From Streptomyces liliifuscus (lineage in GTDB: Bacteria; Actinomycetota; Actinomycetes; Streptomycetales; Streptomycetaceae), in NCBI RefSeq assembly GCF_016598615.1, contig NZ_CP066831.1, positions 4,526,001 to 4,590,000 of the forward strand: a stretch of DNA of 64,000 nucleotides, read 5' to 3'. Below, one piece after another: positions 25,571 through 33,523 of the stretch. The notes beneath the pieces are model-generated. The model had not been told where the DNA came from and did no database searches. It worked only from the letters and a program-made list of their open reading frames with translations. The position numbers and the translations under genes were made by a program. Within the stretch, counting starts at the first letter, position 1, and each line of letters opens with the position of its first letter.

Positions 25571-26509
25571 ATGAATCGACGTACTCTCCTCGGCGGGCTC
25601 TTCGCCGCCGCGTCCGTTCCCGCTCTCGCCGCGTGCAGCAGCGGGATCACCTCGCTCGACGGCGGGGGCAGTGCCGGTGGCGGGGCCGGGTCCAGCAAGG
25701 ACGGTGTCACCATCGGCACCGCCAACTTCACCGAGAACCAGGTGCTCGGCTTCCTCTACGCGGCCGTCCTGGAGGCCGCCGGTGTGAAGACGAAGGTCCG
25801 CCCGAACCTCGGCACCCGCGAGATCCTCATCCCCGCCCTCAAGGGCGGCGACATCGACCTGCTCCCCGAGTACCAGGGCGCCCTCCTGCACTACCTCTCT
25901 CCCAAGGCGGAGGCGACGGAGGAGGGCGAGATGCAGAACGCCCTCGCGATGGCCCTGCCCGCCGGGCTCCAGGTGCTGCCGTACGGCATGGCCGAGGACT
26001 CGGACGCGTTCGTCGTCACCCAGGAGACGGCCGACAAGTACGGACTGGTCTCCCTCGCCGACCTGAAGAAGGAGAACGGCAAGCTCGTCATCGGCGCCGC
26101 GCCCGAGGTGAAGAAACGCGAGGTCGGCTCGGTGGGCCTGAAGGACGTGTACGGGGTGGAGTTCAAGGAGTTCAAGTCCCTCGACTCCTCCGGGCCACTG
26201 GTGAAGGGCGCCCTGAAGAAGGGCGACGTGGACGTGGCGAACCTCTTCACCACGGACACCGACATCGTGGCCAACAAGTGGGTCGTCCTCACCGACCCCA
26301 AGAACCTCATCCCCGGCCAGCACATCGTCCCCCTCATAGCCGACCGCAAGGCCGACTCGACGGTCCGCAAGGCCCTCGCCGAACTGGGCAACGTGCTCAC
26401 CACCGCGGATCTGACCGAGCTGAACCGCCAGGTCGACAAGGACAAGAAGGACCCGGAGGACGTGGCGAACGCGTACGCGAAGGAGAAGGGCCTGACCGAG
26501 CAGGCCTGA
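25571..26509 (+). CDS. OpuC-type substrate-binding lipoprotein
   Basis: This 312-residue protein begins MNRRTLLGG, a twin-arginine-like start, with lipobox LAAC around Cys22 followed by a Gly/Ser-rich tether. The solute-binding domain has ANFTENQVLGFLY and DIDLLPEYQGALLHYL, equivalents of the FTE and (Y)PEYTGT blocks of OpuCC/ProX. The Thr of the usual EYTG is Gln here, so ligand choice may differ from glycine betaine. It is last in the transporter operon and is anchored outside the membrane. Aromatic-cage residues cannot be assigned without a model. Confidence 0.92.
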   Translation: MNRRTLLGGLFAAASVPALAACSSGITSLDGGGSAGGGAGSSKDGVTIGTANFTENQVLGFLYAAVLEAAGVKTKVRPNLGTREILIPALKGGDIDLLPEYQGALLHYLSPKAEATEEGEMQNALAMALPAGLQVLPYGMAEDSDAFVVTQETADKYGLVSLADLKKENGKLVIGAAPEVKKREVGSVGLKDVYGVEFKEFKSLDSSGPLVKGALKKGDVDVANLFTTDTDIVANKWVVLTDPKNLIPGQHIVPLIADRKADSTVRKALAELGNVLTTADLTELNRQVDKDKKDPEDVANAYAKEKGLTEQA

Positions 26510-26602
26510 CGAAGCAGGGCCCCACCTGGTGGGGAACAGCCCAGCGAGGACAGGGGGGCTAACCCCCGTGCCAACCGGGCTCCGGCTCTCTACCGTTGGA
26601 TT

Positions 26603-27040
26603 ATGACCGGTATGGAAGCCCGCGACGCCGAACTCAAGAAGGAACTCGACGCCACCTTGCACGCACGCAAGGAACTGGGCGAAGAGTACGAGTCCGCGCT
26701 GGTCGACTCGTTCCTGGAAAAGGTCGAGCAGCGCCTGGACGGCGCGGTCGACCGCCGGGTGCGTCGTCAGCTCGCGGAACAGCAGATGGTGGTGGCCCGG
26801 GGCTCGCGCTCCCCGCAGGGATCCTCGGATTCCTTCGGCGAGCGATTCGGCTTCGGCATCGTCTCGCTGGTCCTCGCGATCCCCCTGTCCGCGATCGGCG
26901 GCGGGGTCGCGGACCTGCCCGGCCTCCTCGTCGCCTGGGCGGGCATCGTGGGGGTCAACGTGGTCCAGGCCGCACGCAACTCACCGAACTTCTTCACCCG
27001 CCGCCGCAAGTCCTCCCAGAACAGCGATTGGGAAGAGTGA
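26603..27040 (+). CDS. Integral membrane protein with N-terminal coiled coil
   Basis: In this 145-residue protein, residues 1-62 are charged and helical (ELKKELDATLHARKELGEEY), probably a cytoplasmic coiled coil. Two hydrophobic helices follow (about 83-103 and 108-125), then a basic/polar tail. A second ATG at 26612 is possible. It is a known type of small actinobacterial membrane protein, with no recognised function, and it is transcribed alone. Confidence 0.7.
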   Translation: MTGMEARDAELKKELDATLHARKELGEEYESALVDSFLEKVEQRLDGAVDRRVRRQLAEQQMVVARGSRSPQGSSDSFGERFGFGIVSLVLAIPLSAIGGGVADLPGLLVAWAGIVGVNVVQAARNSPNFFTRRRKSSQNSDWEE

Positions 27041-27049
27041 GCCACCACG

Positions 27050-27100
27050 CCCCGTAAGGGGCGCGGGGAACTGCGCGACAAGCCCCCACCGGCCCGCAGC
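27050..27100. repeat. Dispersed element, copy 3
   Basis: GGGGCGCGGGGAACTGCGCG with preceding CCCCGTAA complement follows the membrane-protein stop by about 10 bp, so it probably acts as the 3' end structure of that message together with the hairpin at 27139. Confidence 0.75.
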
Positions 27101-27138
27101 ACGGCAAACGACCCGCACGCGGAACACCCACACGCAAA

Positions 27139-27170
27139 AAGGGCCCGGTACCGCAAGGTACCGGGCCCTT
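27139..27170. terminator. Perfect GC-rich terminator hairpin
   Basis: AAGGGCCCGGTACC and its exact complement are separated by GCAA, with an A-rich 5' side and a CTT 3' side. It serves the plus-strand membrane-protein gene and possibly the opposite-strand messages from cbs. Confidence 0.9.
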
Positions 27171-27180
27171 CGCGGGCTTG

Positions 27181-27235
27181 CGCGGGGACCGCCGCACCCC
27201 CGTTGCCGGGGGGCGGGACGACGGCGGTCCCCGCG
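27181..27235. terminator. Second hairpin in the cbs 3' region
   Basis: CGCGGGGACCGCCG (27181-27194) faces CGGCGGTCCCCGCG (27222-27235) across a 27-base loop. It lies downstream of the minus-strand cbs unit and is probably its terminator. Confidence 0.6.
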
Positions 27236-27263
27236 AGGGACGCGGGCCGGGTCAGGGCCAGGC

Positions 27264-27458
27264 TTACGCGTCCGTGGCGTCCATGGAGGTCCGGGAGCCG
27301 CTCCGGAGGTCCTTGGCGCCGTTTCGGTGCCGGCCGGGGCGGGGAGCCGCTCCCGCCCTTGCCGACATCCACCAATGTGCCGGACGCGTGTTAAGCGTGT
27401 GCTGCGCGGACGTGACGCGCTCGTACCACTTCCACGAAGTTCCGCCGTGATCGCTCAC
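27264..27458 (-). CDS. Possible small hypothetical protein downstream of cbs
   Basis: This 64-codon open frame starts with GTG at 27458, preceded by GGAGGGGAACTTCCG, a strong ribosome site at good spacing. Third codon positions are mostly G or C, particularly in the first half (SWKWYERVTSA). The product is rich in Trp, Arg and Ser, with no signal peptide or domain recognised. It lies 43 bp after the cbs stop on the same strand and would be co-transcribed. It may be spurious: the second half is less convincing. Confidence 0.35.
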   Translation of the reverse strand: MSDHGGTSWKWYERVTSAQHTLNTRPAHWWMSARAGAAPRPGRHRNGAKDLRSGSRTSMDATDA

Positions 27459-27500
27459 ACCGGAAGTTCCCCTCCGGGGCACGCAGTTCACCGGACGTTC

Positions 27501-28892
27501 CTACTGGCGTCCACCCTTGGCCAGGAAGGACAACAGGTCCTGCCGGCTGACGACACCGGTGGGCTTGCCCTCGACCAGGACGATCGCCGCGTCGGCGCCA
27601 CCGAGCACGGTCATCAGGTCGCCGACCGGCTCACCGGAGCCGACCTGGGGCAGCGGCGCCGACATGTGCTTCTCCAGCGGGTCGGAGAGGGAAGCCCGCT
27701 GGGTGAACAGCGCGTCGAGCAGTTCCCGTTCGACCACGGACCCCACGACCTCGGCCGCCATCACGTCCGGGTGACCCGCGCCCGGCTTCACGATCGGCAT
27801 CTGCGAGACGCCGTACTCCCGCAGCACCTCGATGGCCTCGCCGACCGTCTCGTCCGGGTGCATGTGGACGAGGGACGGGATGGCCCCGTGCACCTTGTCG
27901 CTCAGGACATCGGCGACGCGGGCGCTGGGCCCCTCGTCCTCCAGGAACCCGTAGTCGGCCATCCACTCGTCGTTGAAGATCTTGCTGAGGTATCCGCGCC
28001 CGCTGTCGGGCAGCAGCACGACCACGACGTCGTCGGGGCCCAGCCGCTCGGCGACGCGCAGCGCGGCCACGACGGCCATGCCGCAGGAGCCGCCGACGAG
28101 CAGCCCCTCCTCCTTGGCGAGCCGCCGGGTCATCTGGAAGGAGTCCTTGTCGGACACGGCGACGATCTCGTCGGCGACGGTCCGGTCGTACGCGGTCGGC
28201 CAGAAGTCCTCGCCGACGCCCTCGACGAGGTACGGGCGCCCGGAGCCGCCGGAGTACACGGACCCCTCGGGGTCGGCGCCGACGACCTGGACCTTCCCGT
28301 CGCTGGCGTCCTTGAGGTACCGCCCGGTCCCGGAGATGGTGCCGCCGGTGCCCACGCCCGTCACGAAGTGGGTGATGCGCCCCTCCGTCTGCTCCCACAG
28401 CTCGGGGCCGGTGGAGTGATAGTGGGAGAGGGGATTGTCGGGGTTGGAGTACTGGTCGGGCTTCCAGGCTCCCGGGGTCTCCCGCACGAGCCGGTCCGAG
28501 ACGTTGTAGTACGAGTCGGGGTGCTCGGGGTCAACGGCGGTGGGGCAGACGACGACGTCGGCGCCGTACGCCCGCAGAACGTTGATCTTGTCGGTGCTCA
28601 CCTTGTCGGGGCACACGAAGATGCACTTGTAGCCCTTCTGCTGAGCCACGATGGCAAGGCCCACACCTGTGTTTCCACTGGTCGGCTCGACGATCGTGCC
28701 GCCCGGCTGCAGTGCGCCGCTCTTCTCGGCTGCCTCGATCATGCGCAGGGCGATGCGGTCCTTCACGGAACCGCCGGGGTTGAAGTACTCGACCTTCGCG
28801 AGGACGGTCGCCTGAATGCCGGCGGTCACGCTGTTGAGCCTCACCAGCGGGGTGTTGCCGACGAGACTGATCATCGAGTCGTGGAATTGCAC
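27501..28892 (-). CDS. cbs: Cystathionine beta-synthase with C-terminal CBS pair
   Basis: In this 463-residue protein, residues 1-320 are a fold-type II PLP enzyme: GNTPLVRL, PLP Lys44 in GGSVKDR, substrate loop TSGNTGVGLA, and phosphate-binding GTGGTISGTG. Residues about 335-460 hold two CBS motifs. It condenses serine and homocysteine to cystathionine in reverse transsulfuration; cysteine synthase activity is a possible side role. GTG 28892 follows CCGGAG. It is divergent from the SGNH hydrolase gene. No haem-binding N-terminus is present, as expected for bacteria. Confidence 0.92.
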   Translation of the reverse strand: MQFHDSMISLVGNTPLVRLNSVTAGIQATVLAKVEYFNPGGSVKDRIALRMIEAAEKSGALQPGGTIVEPTSGNTGVGLAIVAQQKGYKCIFVCPDKVSTDKINVLRAYGADVVVCPTAVDPEHPDSYYNVSDRLVRETPGAWKPDQYSNPDNPLSHYHSTGPELWEQTEGRITHFVTGVGTGGTISGTGRYLKDASDGKVQVVGADPEGSVYSGGSGRPYLVEGVGEDFWPTAYDRTVADEIVAVSDKDSFQMTRRLAKEEGLLVGGSCGMAVVAALRVAERLGPDDVVVVLLPDSGRGYLSKIFNDEWMADYGFLEDEGPSARVADVLSDKVHGAIPSLVHMHPDETVGEAIEVLREYGVSQMPIVKPGAGHPDVMAAEVVGSVVERELLDALFTQRASLSDPLEKHMSAPLPQVGSGEPVGDLMTVLGGADAAIVLVEGKPTGVVSRQDLLSFLAKGGRQ

Positions 28893-29039
28893 CGTTGTCT
28901 CCGGAGCTGAAAAAGAAGTGATTGGGGTGGTGTCGTCAGCCTAAGCCCCCTCCTGGGCGTTCACGTCTCGTTGAGATTGGCCGACGGTCTGTACGGGGCA
29001 AGCAGTGGGTGTACGGCAAAGAGGAGGTGGCGGCTACGC

Positions 29040-30074
29040 ATGACGAGCTTGTCGAGAGCGAGGGTGGCACGCCGGATCGCCGCGGGCGCAGCGTACGGCG
29101 GCGGTGGGATCGGTCTGCTGGGCGCGGCGACGGTCGGAGTGGTACTGGCCGAGGTCCAGCTGGCGAAGCGCCAGGTGGGGAACGGCCACAGCCCCCATCC
29201 GCCGAGCGCGGACGGGCTGTACGGGTATGTGTACGCCGGCTCGGAGGAACCGCTGCGCCTGACGATGCTGGGTGACTCCACGGCGGCGGGGCAGGGCGTG
29301 CACCGGGCCCGCCAGACACCGGGGGCGCTGCTCGCGTCCGGGCTCGCGGCGGTGGCGGAGCGGCCGGTGCGGCTGCGGAACGTGGCGCTGCCCGGAGCCC
29401 AGTCCGACGACCTGGACCGCCAGGTCGCGGTGGTTCTCGGGGAGCCGGACGGGATCCCCGACGTATGCGTGATCATGGTCGGCGCGAACGACGTGACGCA
29501 TCGGATGCCGGCGACCCGCTCGGTCCGTCACCTCTCGGCGGCGGTACGGCGGCTGCGTACGGCGGGTGCCGAGGTGGTCGTGGGCACGTGCCCCGACCTG
29601 GGCACCATCGAGCCGGTCCAGCAGCCGCTGCGGTGGCTGGCACGGCGGGCCTCGCGGCAGCTCGCGGCCGCCCAGACCATCGGGACGGTGGAGCAGGGCG
29701 GGCGGACGGTGTCGCTGGGCGACCTGCTGGGCCCGGAGTTCGCGGCGAATCCGCGGGAGCTCTTCGGGCCCGACAACTACCACCCCTCCGCCGAGGGCTA
29801 CGCGACGGCGGCGATGGCGATGCTGCCCACGCTGTGCGCCGCGCTGGGCCTGTGGCCGGCGGAGGAGGAGCGGCCGGACGTCTCCCGCCGGGAGGGGTTC
29901 CTGCCGGTGGCCCGGGCCGCCGCGGAGGCCGCGTCCGAGGCGGGTACGGAGGTCACGGCGGCCATGCCGACCGGGCCGCGTGCCCCCTGGGCCCTCCTCA
30001 AGCGCCGCCGCCGCCACCGCGTCCCGGCCACGGACCCGTCCCCGACGACGACGACCCGGGAGCCGTCCGCCTGA
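29040..30074 (+). CDS. SGNH/GDSL-type hydrolase, membrane-anchored
   Basis: The 344-residue protein has an N-terminal basic start and hydrophobic helix (about 12-40) that is probably a signal anchor. The SGNH blocks are MLGDSTAAG (nucleophile Ser), the oxyanion Gly near RNVALPGAQSDDL, VGANDVTH (Asn) and DNYHPSAEG (Asp-His). The C-terminal tail is Arg/Pro/Thr-rich and disordered. ATG 29040 is preceded by GAGGAGG. Likely an extracytoplasmic esterase or lipase; the substrate is unknown. Confidence 0.85.
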   Translation: MTSLSRARVARRIAAGAAYGGGGIGLLGAATVGVVLAEVQLAKRQVGNGHSPHPPSADGLYGYVYAGSEEPLRLTMLGDSTAAGQGVHRARQTPGALLASGLAAVAERPVRLRNVALPGAQSDDLDRQVAVVLGEPDGIPDVCVIMVGANDVTHRMPATRSVRHLSAAVRRLRTAGAEVVVGTCPDLGTIEPVQQPLRWLARRASRQLAAAQTIGTVEQGGRTVSLGDLLGPEFAANPRELFGPDNYHPSAEGYATAAMAMLPTLCAALGLWPAEEERPDVSRREGFLPVARAAAEAASEAGTEVTAAMPTGPRAPWALLKRRRRHRVPATDPSPTTTTREPSA

Positions 30075-30260
30075 CTCGGGGGCGCTGCCCCCGAACCCCC
30101 GCTCCTCAAACGCCGGAGAGGCTGAAGATTTCGCAGCCCGGGCCGACACCTTCAGCCCGTCCGGCGTTTGAGGACGAGGCCGTTCAGGCCGAAAGGGGGG
30201 TCTGGGGGCGCAGCCCCCAGGGACGGGACGGGAAGGGGCGGCGGGGGCGAGGAAAGCAAG
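30075..30260. repeat. Composite intergenic repeat: CTCAAACGCCGG inverted pair plus GGGGCGCAGCCCC module
   Basis: CTCAAACGCCGG and CCGGCGTTTGAG face each other across about 45 bp, followed by GAGGACGAGGCCGTTCAGGC and a GGGGTCTGGGGGCGCAGCCC-type hairpin. Similar modules lie at 12254-12441, 41630-41945 and 44866-45075. It separates the SGNH hydrolase and thiolase genes; the remaining bases before the thiolase hold its promoter but no gene. Confidence 0.75.
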
Positions 30261-30372
30261 CGCTTAGACAAATGCGGCCCGAGTCACACACCCACACCCG
30301 TGACCTCGCCCATACGTACGGGTAACTTCCCAACCAGGTCCGCCTACACCCTCGTAGCCAATGGAGCCGTAG

Positions 30373-31593
30373 ATGCCCGAAGCCGTGATCGTCTCGACCG
30401 CCCGCTCCCCCATCGGCCGCGCTTTCAAGGGCTCCCTCAAGGACCTGCGCCCCGACGACATCACCGCCACGATCATCCAGGCGGCCCTGGCCAAGGTCCC
30501 GGAGCTCGACCCCAGGGACATCGAGGACCTGATGCTCGGCTGCGGCCTCCCCGGCGGCGAGCAGGGCAGCAACCTCGGCCGCATCGTCGCCGTACAGATG
30601 GGCATGGACCACCTCCCGGGCACCACCATCACCCGCTACTGTTCCTCCTCGCTCCAGACGACCCGCATGGCCCTGCACGCCATCAAGGCGGGCGAGGGCG
30701 ACGTCTTCATCTCGGCGGGCGTCGAGATGGTCTCCCGGTTCGTGAAGGGCAACTCCGACAGCCTCCCGGACACGCACAACCCCCTCTTCGCGGACGCGGA
30801 GGCCCGCACCGCCGAGGTCGCCGCCAGCGAGGGCGCGAGCTGGCACGACCCGCGCGAGGACGGCATCGTGCCCGACCCGTACATCGCGATGGGCCAGACC
30901 GCGGAGAACCTCGCCCGCATCAAGGGCGTCACCCGCCAGGACATGGACGAGTTCGGCGTCCGTTCGCAGAACCTCGCCGAGGAAGCCATCAAGAACGGCT
31001 TCTGGGAGCGCGAGATCACCCCGGTCACGACCCCGGACGGCACGGTCGTCTCCAAGGACGACGGCCCCCGCGCCGGCGTCACCCTCGAAGGCGTCCAGGG
31101 CCTCAAGCCGGTCTTCCGCCCGGACGGACTCGTCACGGCGGGCAACTGCTGCCCGCTGAACGACGGCGCCGCCGCCGTGGTGATCATGTCCGACACGAAG
31201 GCCCGCGAGCTCGGCCTGACCCCTCTCGCCCGGGTCGTCTCGACCGGCGTCACCGGCCTCTCCCCCGAGATCATGGGCCTCGGCCCGGTCGAGGCGTCGA
31301 AGCAGGCCCTGGGCCGCGCCGGCCTGACCGTCGACGACATCGACCTGTTCGAGATCAACGAGGCGTTCGCCGCCCAGGTGATCCCCTCCTACCGCGACCT
31401 GAACATCCCGCTGGAGAAGCTGAACGTGAACGGCGGCGCGATCGCGGTCGGCCACCCCTTCGGCATGACCGGCGCCCGCATCACCGGCACGCTCATCAAC
31501 TCCCTCCAGTTCCACGACAAGCAGTTCGGCCTGGAGACGATGTGCGTCGGCGGCGGCCAGGGCATGGCGATGGTCATCGAGCGCCTGAGCTAG
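30373..31593 (+). CDS. Acetyl-CoA acyltransferase (thiolase)
   Basis: The 406-residue thiolase has nucleophile Cys90 in RYCSSSLQT, then NEAFAAQ, GHPFGMTGAR with the catalytic His, and C-terminal CVGGGQGMA with the second Cys. It either condenses two acetyl-CoA or cleaves 3-ketoacyl-CoA in beta-oxidation; sequence alone does not decide. ATG 30373 follows a GGAG. Transcribed alone with its own hairpin downstream. Confidence 0.93.
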   Translation: MPEAVIVSTARSPIGRAFKGSLKDLRPDDITATIIQAALAKVPELDPRDIEDLMLGCGLPGGEQGSNLGRIVAVQMGMDHLPGTTITRYCSSSLQTTRMALHAIKAGEGDVFISAGVEMVSRFVKGNSDSLPDTHNPLFADAEARTAEVAASEGASWHDPREDGIVPDPYIAMGQTAENLARIKGVTRQDMDEFGVRSQNLAEEAIKNGFWEREITPVTTPDGTVVSKDDGPRAGVTLEGVQGLKPVFRPDGLVTAGNCCPLNDGAAAVVIMSDTKARELGLTPLARVVSTGVTGLSPEIMGLGPVEASKQALGRAGLTVDDIDLFEINEAFAAQVIPSYRDLNIPLEKLNVNGGAIAVGHPFGMTGARITGTLINSLQFHDKQFGLETMCVGGGQGMAMVIERLS

Positions 31594-31681
31594 TACCGGG
31601 AGCCACCACGGCAGCCACCACAGGAGCCGGCGCGGAACCGAAGCCCCGCACCTGTAACCGCAGTTGAACTCAGCGTGACCG

Positions 31682-31724
31682 AATCGGCCCGGAATCCCGC
31701 AACCACCGGGGCTACGGGCCGATT
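31682..31724. terminator. Hairpin after thiolase gene
   Basis: AATCGGCCC faces GGGCCGATT across 25 bases, which contain CCCG/CGGG able to extend the stem. It lies 89 bp after the thiolase stop. The rest of the 325-bp gap to the next gene is AT-richer and shows no gene; it should hold the promoter of the gene at 31919. Confidence 0.6.
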
Positions 31725-31918
31725 TGTGATCCAATCTCCCCCAGGATGTGACCTATCTCCCTCCGGAGAGGGATTTACGCAGGTCAGAGCCGTTACGCAA
31801 CCAAACATCAGGGCTAAAGTCCTGTCCCTTTCGTGACGTTACGCACTGACAGCTGGTTAGTCCGCCCTTCAAGCTGATGTAGGAAGTCGGGGGTCGACTT
31901 TGAACCGGGAGTACGTCA

Positions 31919-32710
31919 GTGAGCACCACGTCTCTTGCTCTGCTGCTCGCCACAGCCACCACCACGGCTGTGGGCGTCGCCGTTCTGCGCACCCTGCTGG
32001 CGCTGCGCCGACAAGTGGCGGCACTGCACACACAGCTCGCCGAGAGCCGCGCCACCGCCGTCCGCGGTCTGGTTCCGTCCGCGCGCTCGACCACGGACAC
32101 GGACGAGATACGCGCCGCAGTGGCCGAGGCGCTCGCCGAGGAGCGGGAGCGGGAGCTCGCCGAGGCCCGGGCGTTCTGGGCCGCCCAGGAGGCGCGTGAC
32201 GCCTCGGACGCGCCCACCCTGCTCGGCCTGCCGGACAGCGATCTGTTCCTGCCGCGCCAGTCGGACTTCGCGGGCCTCGAACACCTGGAGCCGGTGACCG
32301 AGCCCGCCGCCGACGCCGACGAGTTCGCCGGGGACTCCCCCGAACTGGCCGCGGCCCGCCGCCGTCACCCCTCGCACCCGGACTTCGTACCGGTCCAGTC
32401 ACCGGTCGTGAACGACCATGAGCGCACGGTGTCCTGTCTTGAGGAACTGGCCGAGTCCCGCACGGAACTCACCGACATCCGCCCCGGCCCTCTCGGCACC
32501 CTCGACGTCTACGTCTTCGCCGACGGCACCACCCTCTGCATGACCCCGGGCCACCGCGAAACCGCCGAACGCCTCGCGGACTCCCTCCGCACCGGCCACC
32601 CCCCGGTCCTCCTGGGCGGCTCCGGCGTCTCGGGCGCCTACGCCCTGACCTTCGAATGCGCAGACGAAAACGTCTACGTCCTGGCGGACAGGGTCATAGC
32701 TTCCCTGTAA
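31919..32710 (+). CDS. Hypothetical membrane-anchored protein
   Basis: The 263-residue protein has an N-terminal hydrophobic helix (about 5-25), then a coiled-coil-like charged region (30-95, with AEALAEERERELAEARAFWAA cut by Ala), an acidic linker, and a C-terminal compact domain (about 165-263) with DVYVFADGTTLCMTPG and ending in VLADRVIASL. GTG 31919 is preceded by GGGAG. It resembles conserved Streptomyces proteins of unknown function. It is followed by a dispersed repeat. Confidence 0.65.
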   Translation: MSTTSLALLLATATTTAVGVAVLRTLLALRRQVAALHTQLAESRATAVRGLVPSARSTTDTDEIRAAVAEALAEERERELAEARAFWAAQEARDASDAPTLLGLPDSDLFLPRQSDFAGLEHLEPVTEPAADADEFAGDSPELAAARRRHPSHPDFVPVQSPVVNDHERTVSCLEELAESRTELTDIRPGPLGTLDVYVFADGTTLCMTPGHRETAERLADSLRTGHPPVLLGGSGVSGAYALTFECADENVYVLADRVIASL

Positions 32711-32729
32711 AGCACGCTCCAGCGGTGGC

Positions 32730-32770
32730 GCCCCTCCAGGGGCGCGGGGAACTGCGCGACAAGCCACATA
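32730..32770. repeat. Dispersed element, copy 4
   Basis: GGGGCGCGGGGAACTGCGCG-ACAAGCCACA follows the stop of the plus-strand gene by about 25 bp, in a convergent gap with the minus-strand gene at 32795. Confidence 0.78.
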
Positions 32771-32794
32771 CAGCCGGCAGCCGCCAACGAACAC

Positions 32795-33106
32795 TCAAAC
32801 CCCCGCCCTCTTCTGCGCCTCCTCAACAACCCGCACCGCTTCCGCGACCCCATCCTCGGAAGTCAGCACAACAGCCAAGTCATTCCCAGCCAGAGTGATC
32901 TGATCCGCCGCGGCGAACATCCCCGCGTCCGGCATCTCCAGAGGCTCCCGCGAGGGATCCTCCAACCGCTGGGCACGCAGTGCCAACTCCCTGGCCAGCC
33001 CCAGCGCTTCCGCGGCGGCCCCCCGTTGCAACCGACTCTGCGGAGCGGCCCGCAAACGGTCGGCGAAATGTTCCACGGCCCGCGTCAAAGGCGTCGTATC
33101 AAGCAC
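32795..33106 (-). CDS. Small hypothetical protein
   Basis: This 103-residue soluble, mostly helical protein starts with VEHFADRLRAAPQSRLQRGA and ends EAVRVVEEAQKRAGV. GTG start at 33106. There is no transmembrane segment or known motif. The composition and length match a conserved actinobacterial family of unknown function. Convergent with the gene at 31919. Confidence 0.6.
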   Translation of the reverse strand: MLDTTPLTRAVEHFADRLRAAPQSRLQRGAAAEALGLARELALRAQRLEDPSREPLEMPDAGMFAAADQITLAGNDLAVVLTSEDGVAEAVRVVEEAQKRAGV

Positions 33107-33208
33107 GCGCCGACCCTACGCGCCTCATCTGGACTGTTGCCAACAGGCCAACGCTCAGGCACGGTGACTTGAAGGACCGGCTTACATCCCATGCGTCCGG
33201 AGGCGCCG

Positions 33209-33439
33209 ATGTCCCAAGTCTTCTCCGAGGAGACCCATCGCAATCTGCTCGCCCGCATCCCCCATTGCACCGGTCGTGAGATCTCCGACTGGCTGCGCAC
33301 CGTCGACGAAGGCCCCGCCCTCTTCCGCTTCGAGGAGAAGGTCAGCTGGCTCCGCGCCGAGCACGACCTCGCGTACGGCCACGCCAAAGCCATCATTCAC
33401 GAGTACGACCTGAGGAGGGCCGCGCGCAAACTGCGCTGA
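33209..33439 (+). CDS. DUF4287 domain protein
   Basis: This 76-residue protein contains the DUF4287 pattern GREISDWLRTVDEGP and the helical end YGHAKAIIHEYDLRRA, which resembles a short DNA- or protein-binding helical fold. ATG 33209 follows GGAGG; an in-frame ATG at 33191 lacks a site. It is transcribed alone toward a strong terminator. Confidence 0.8.
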   Translation: MSQVFSEETHRNLLARIPHCTGREISDWLRTVDEGPALFRFEEKVSWLRAEHDLAYGHAKAIIHEYDLRRAARKLR

Positions 33440-33474
33440 GCGGTTTCGCTCTGCTCCTGCACCCGACAAAAAAT

Positions 33475-33510
33475 GGAAGGGCCCGCGAACCGTGGTTCGC
33501 GGGCCCTTCC
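33475..33510. terminator. Perfect bidirectional terminator
   Basis: GGAAGGGCCCGCGAACC and its complement (17-bp arms) close on a two-base formal loop, with AAAAAAT on the left. It lies between convergent genes (DUF4287 and the Bax-inhibitor-1 protein) and can serve both. Confidence 0.9.
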
Positions 33511-33523
33511 GACTGCGGTCCCG

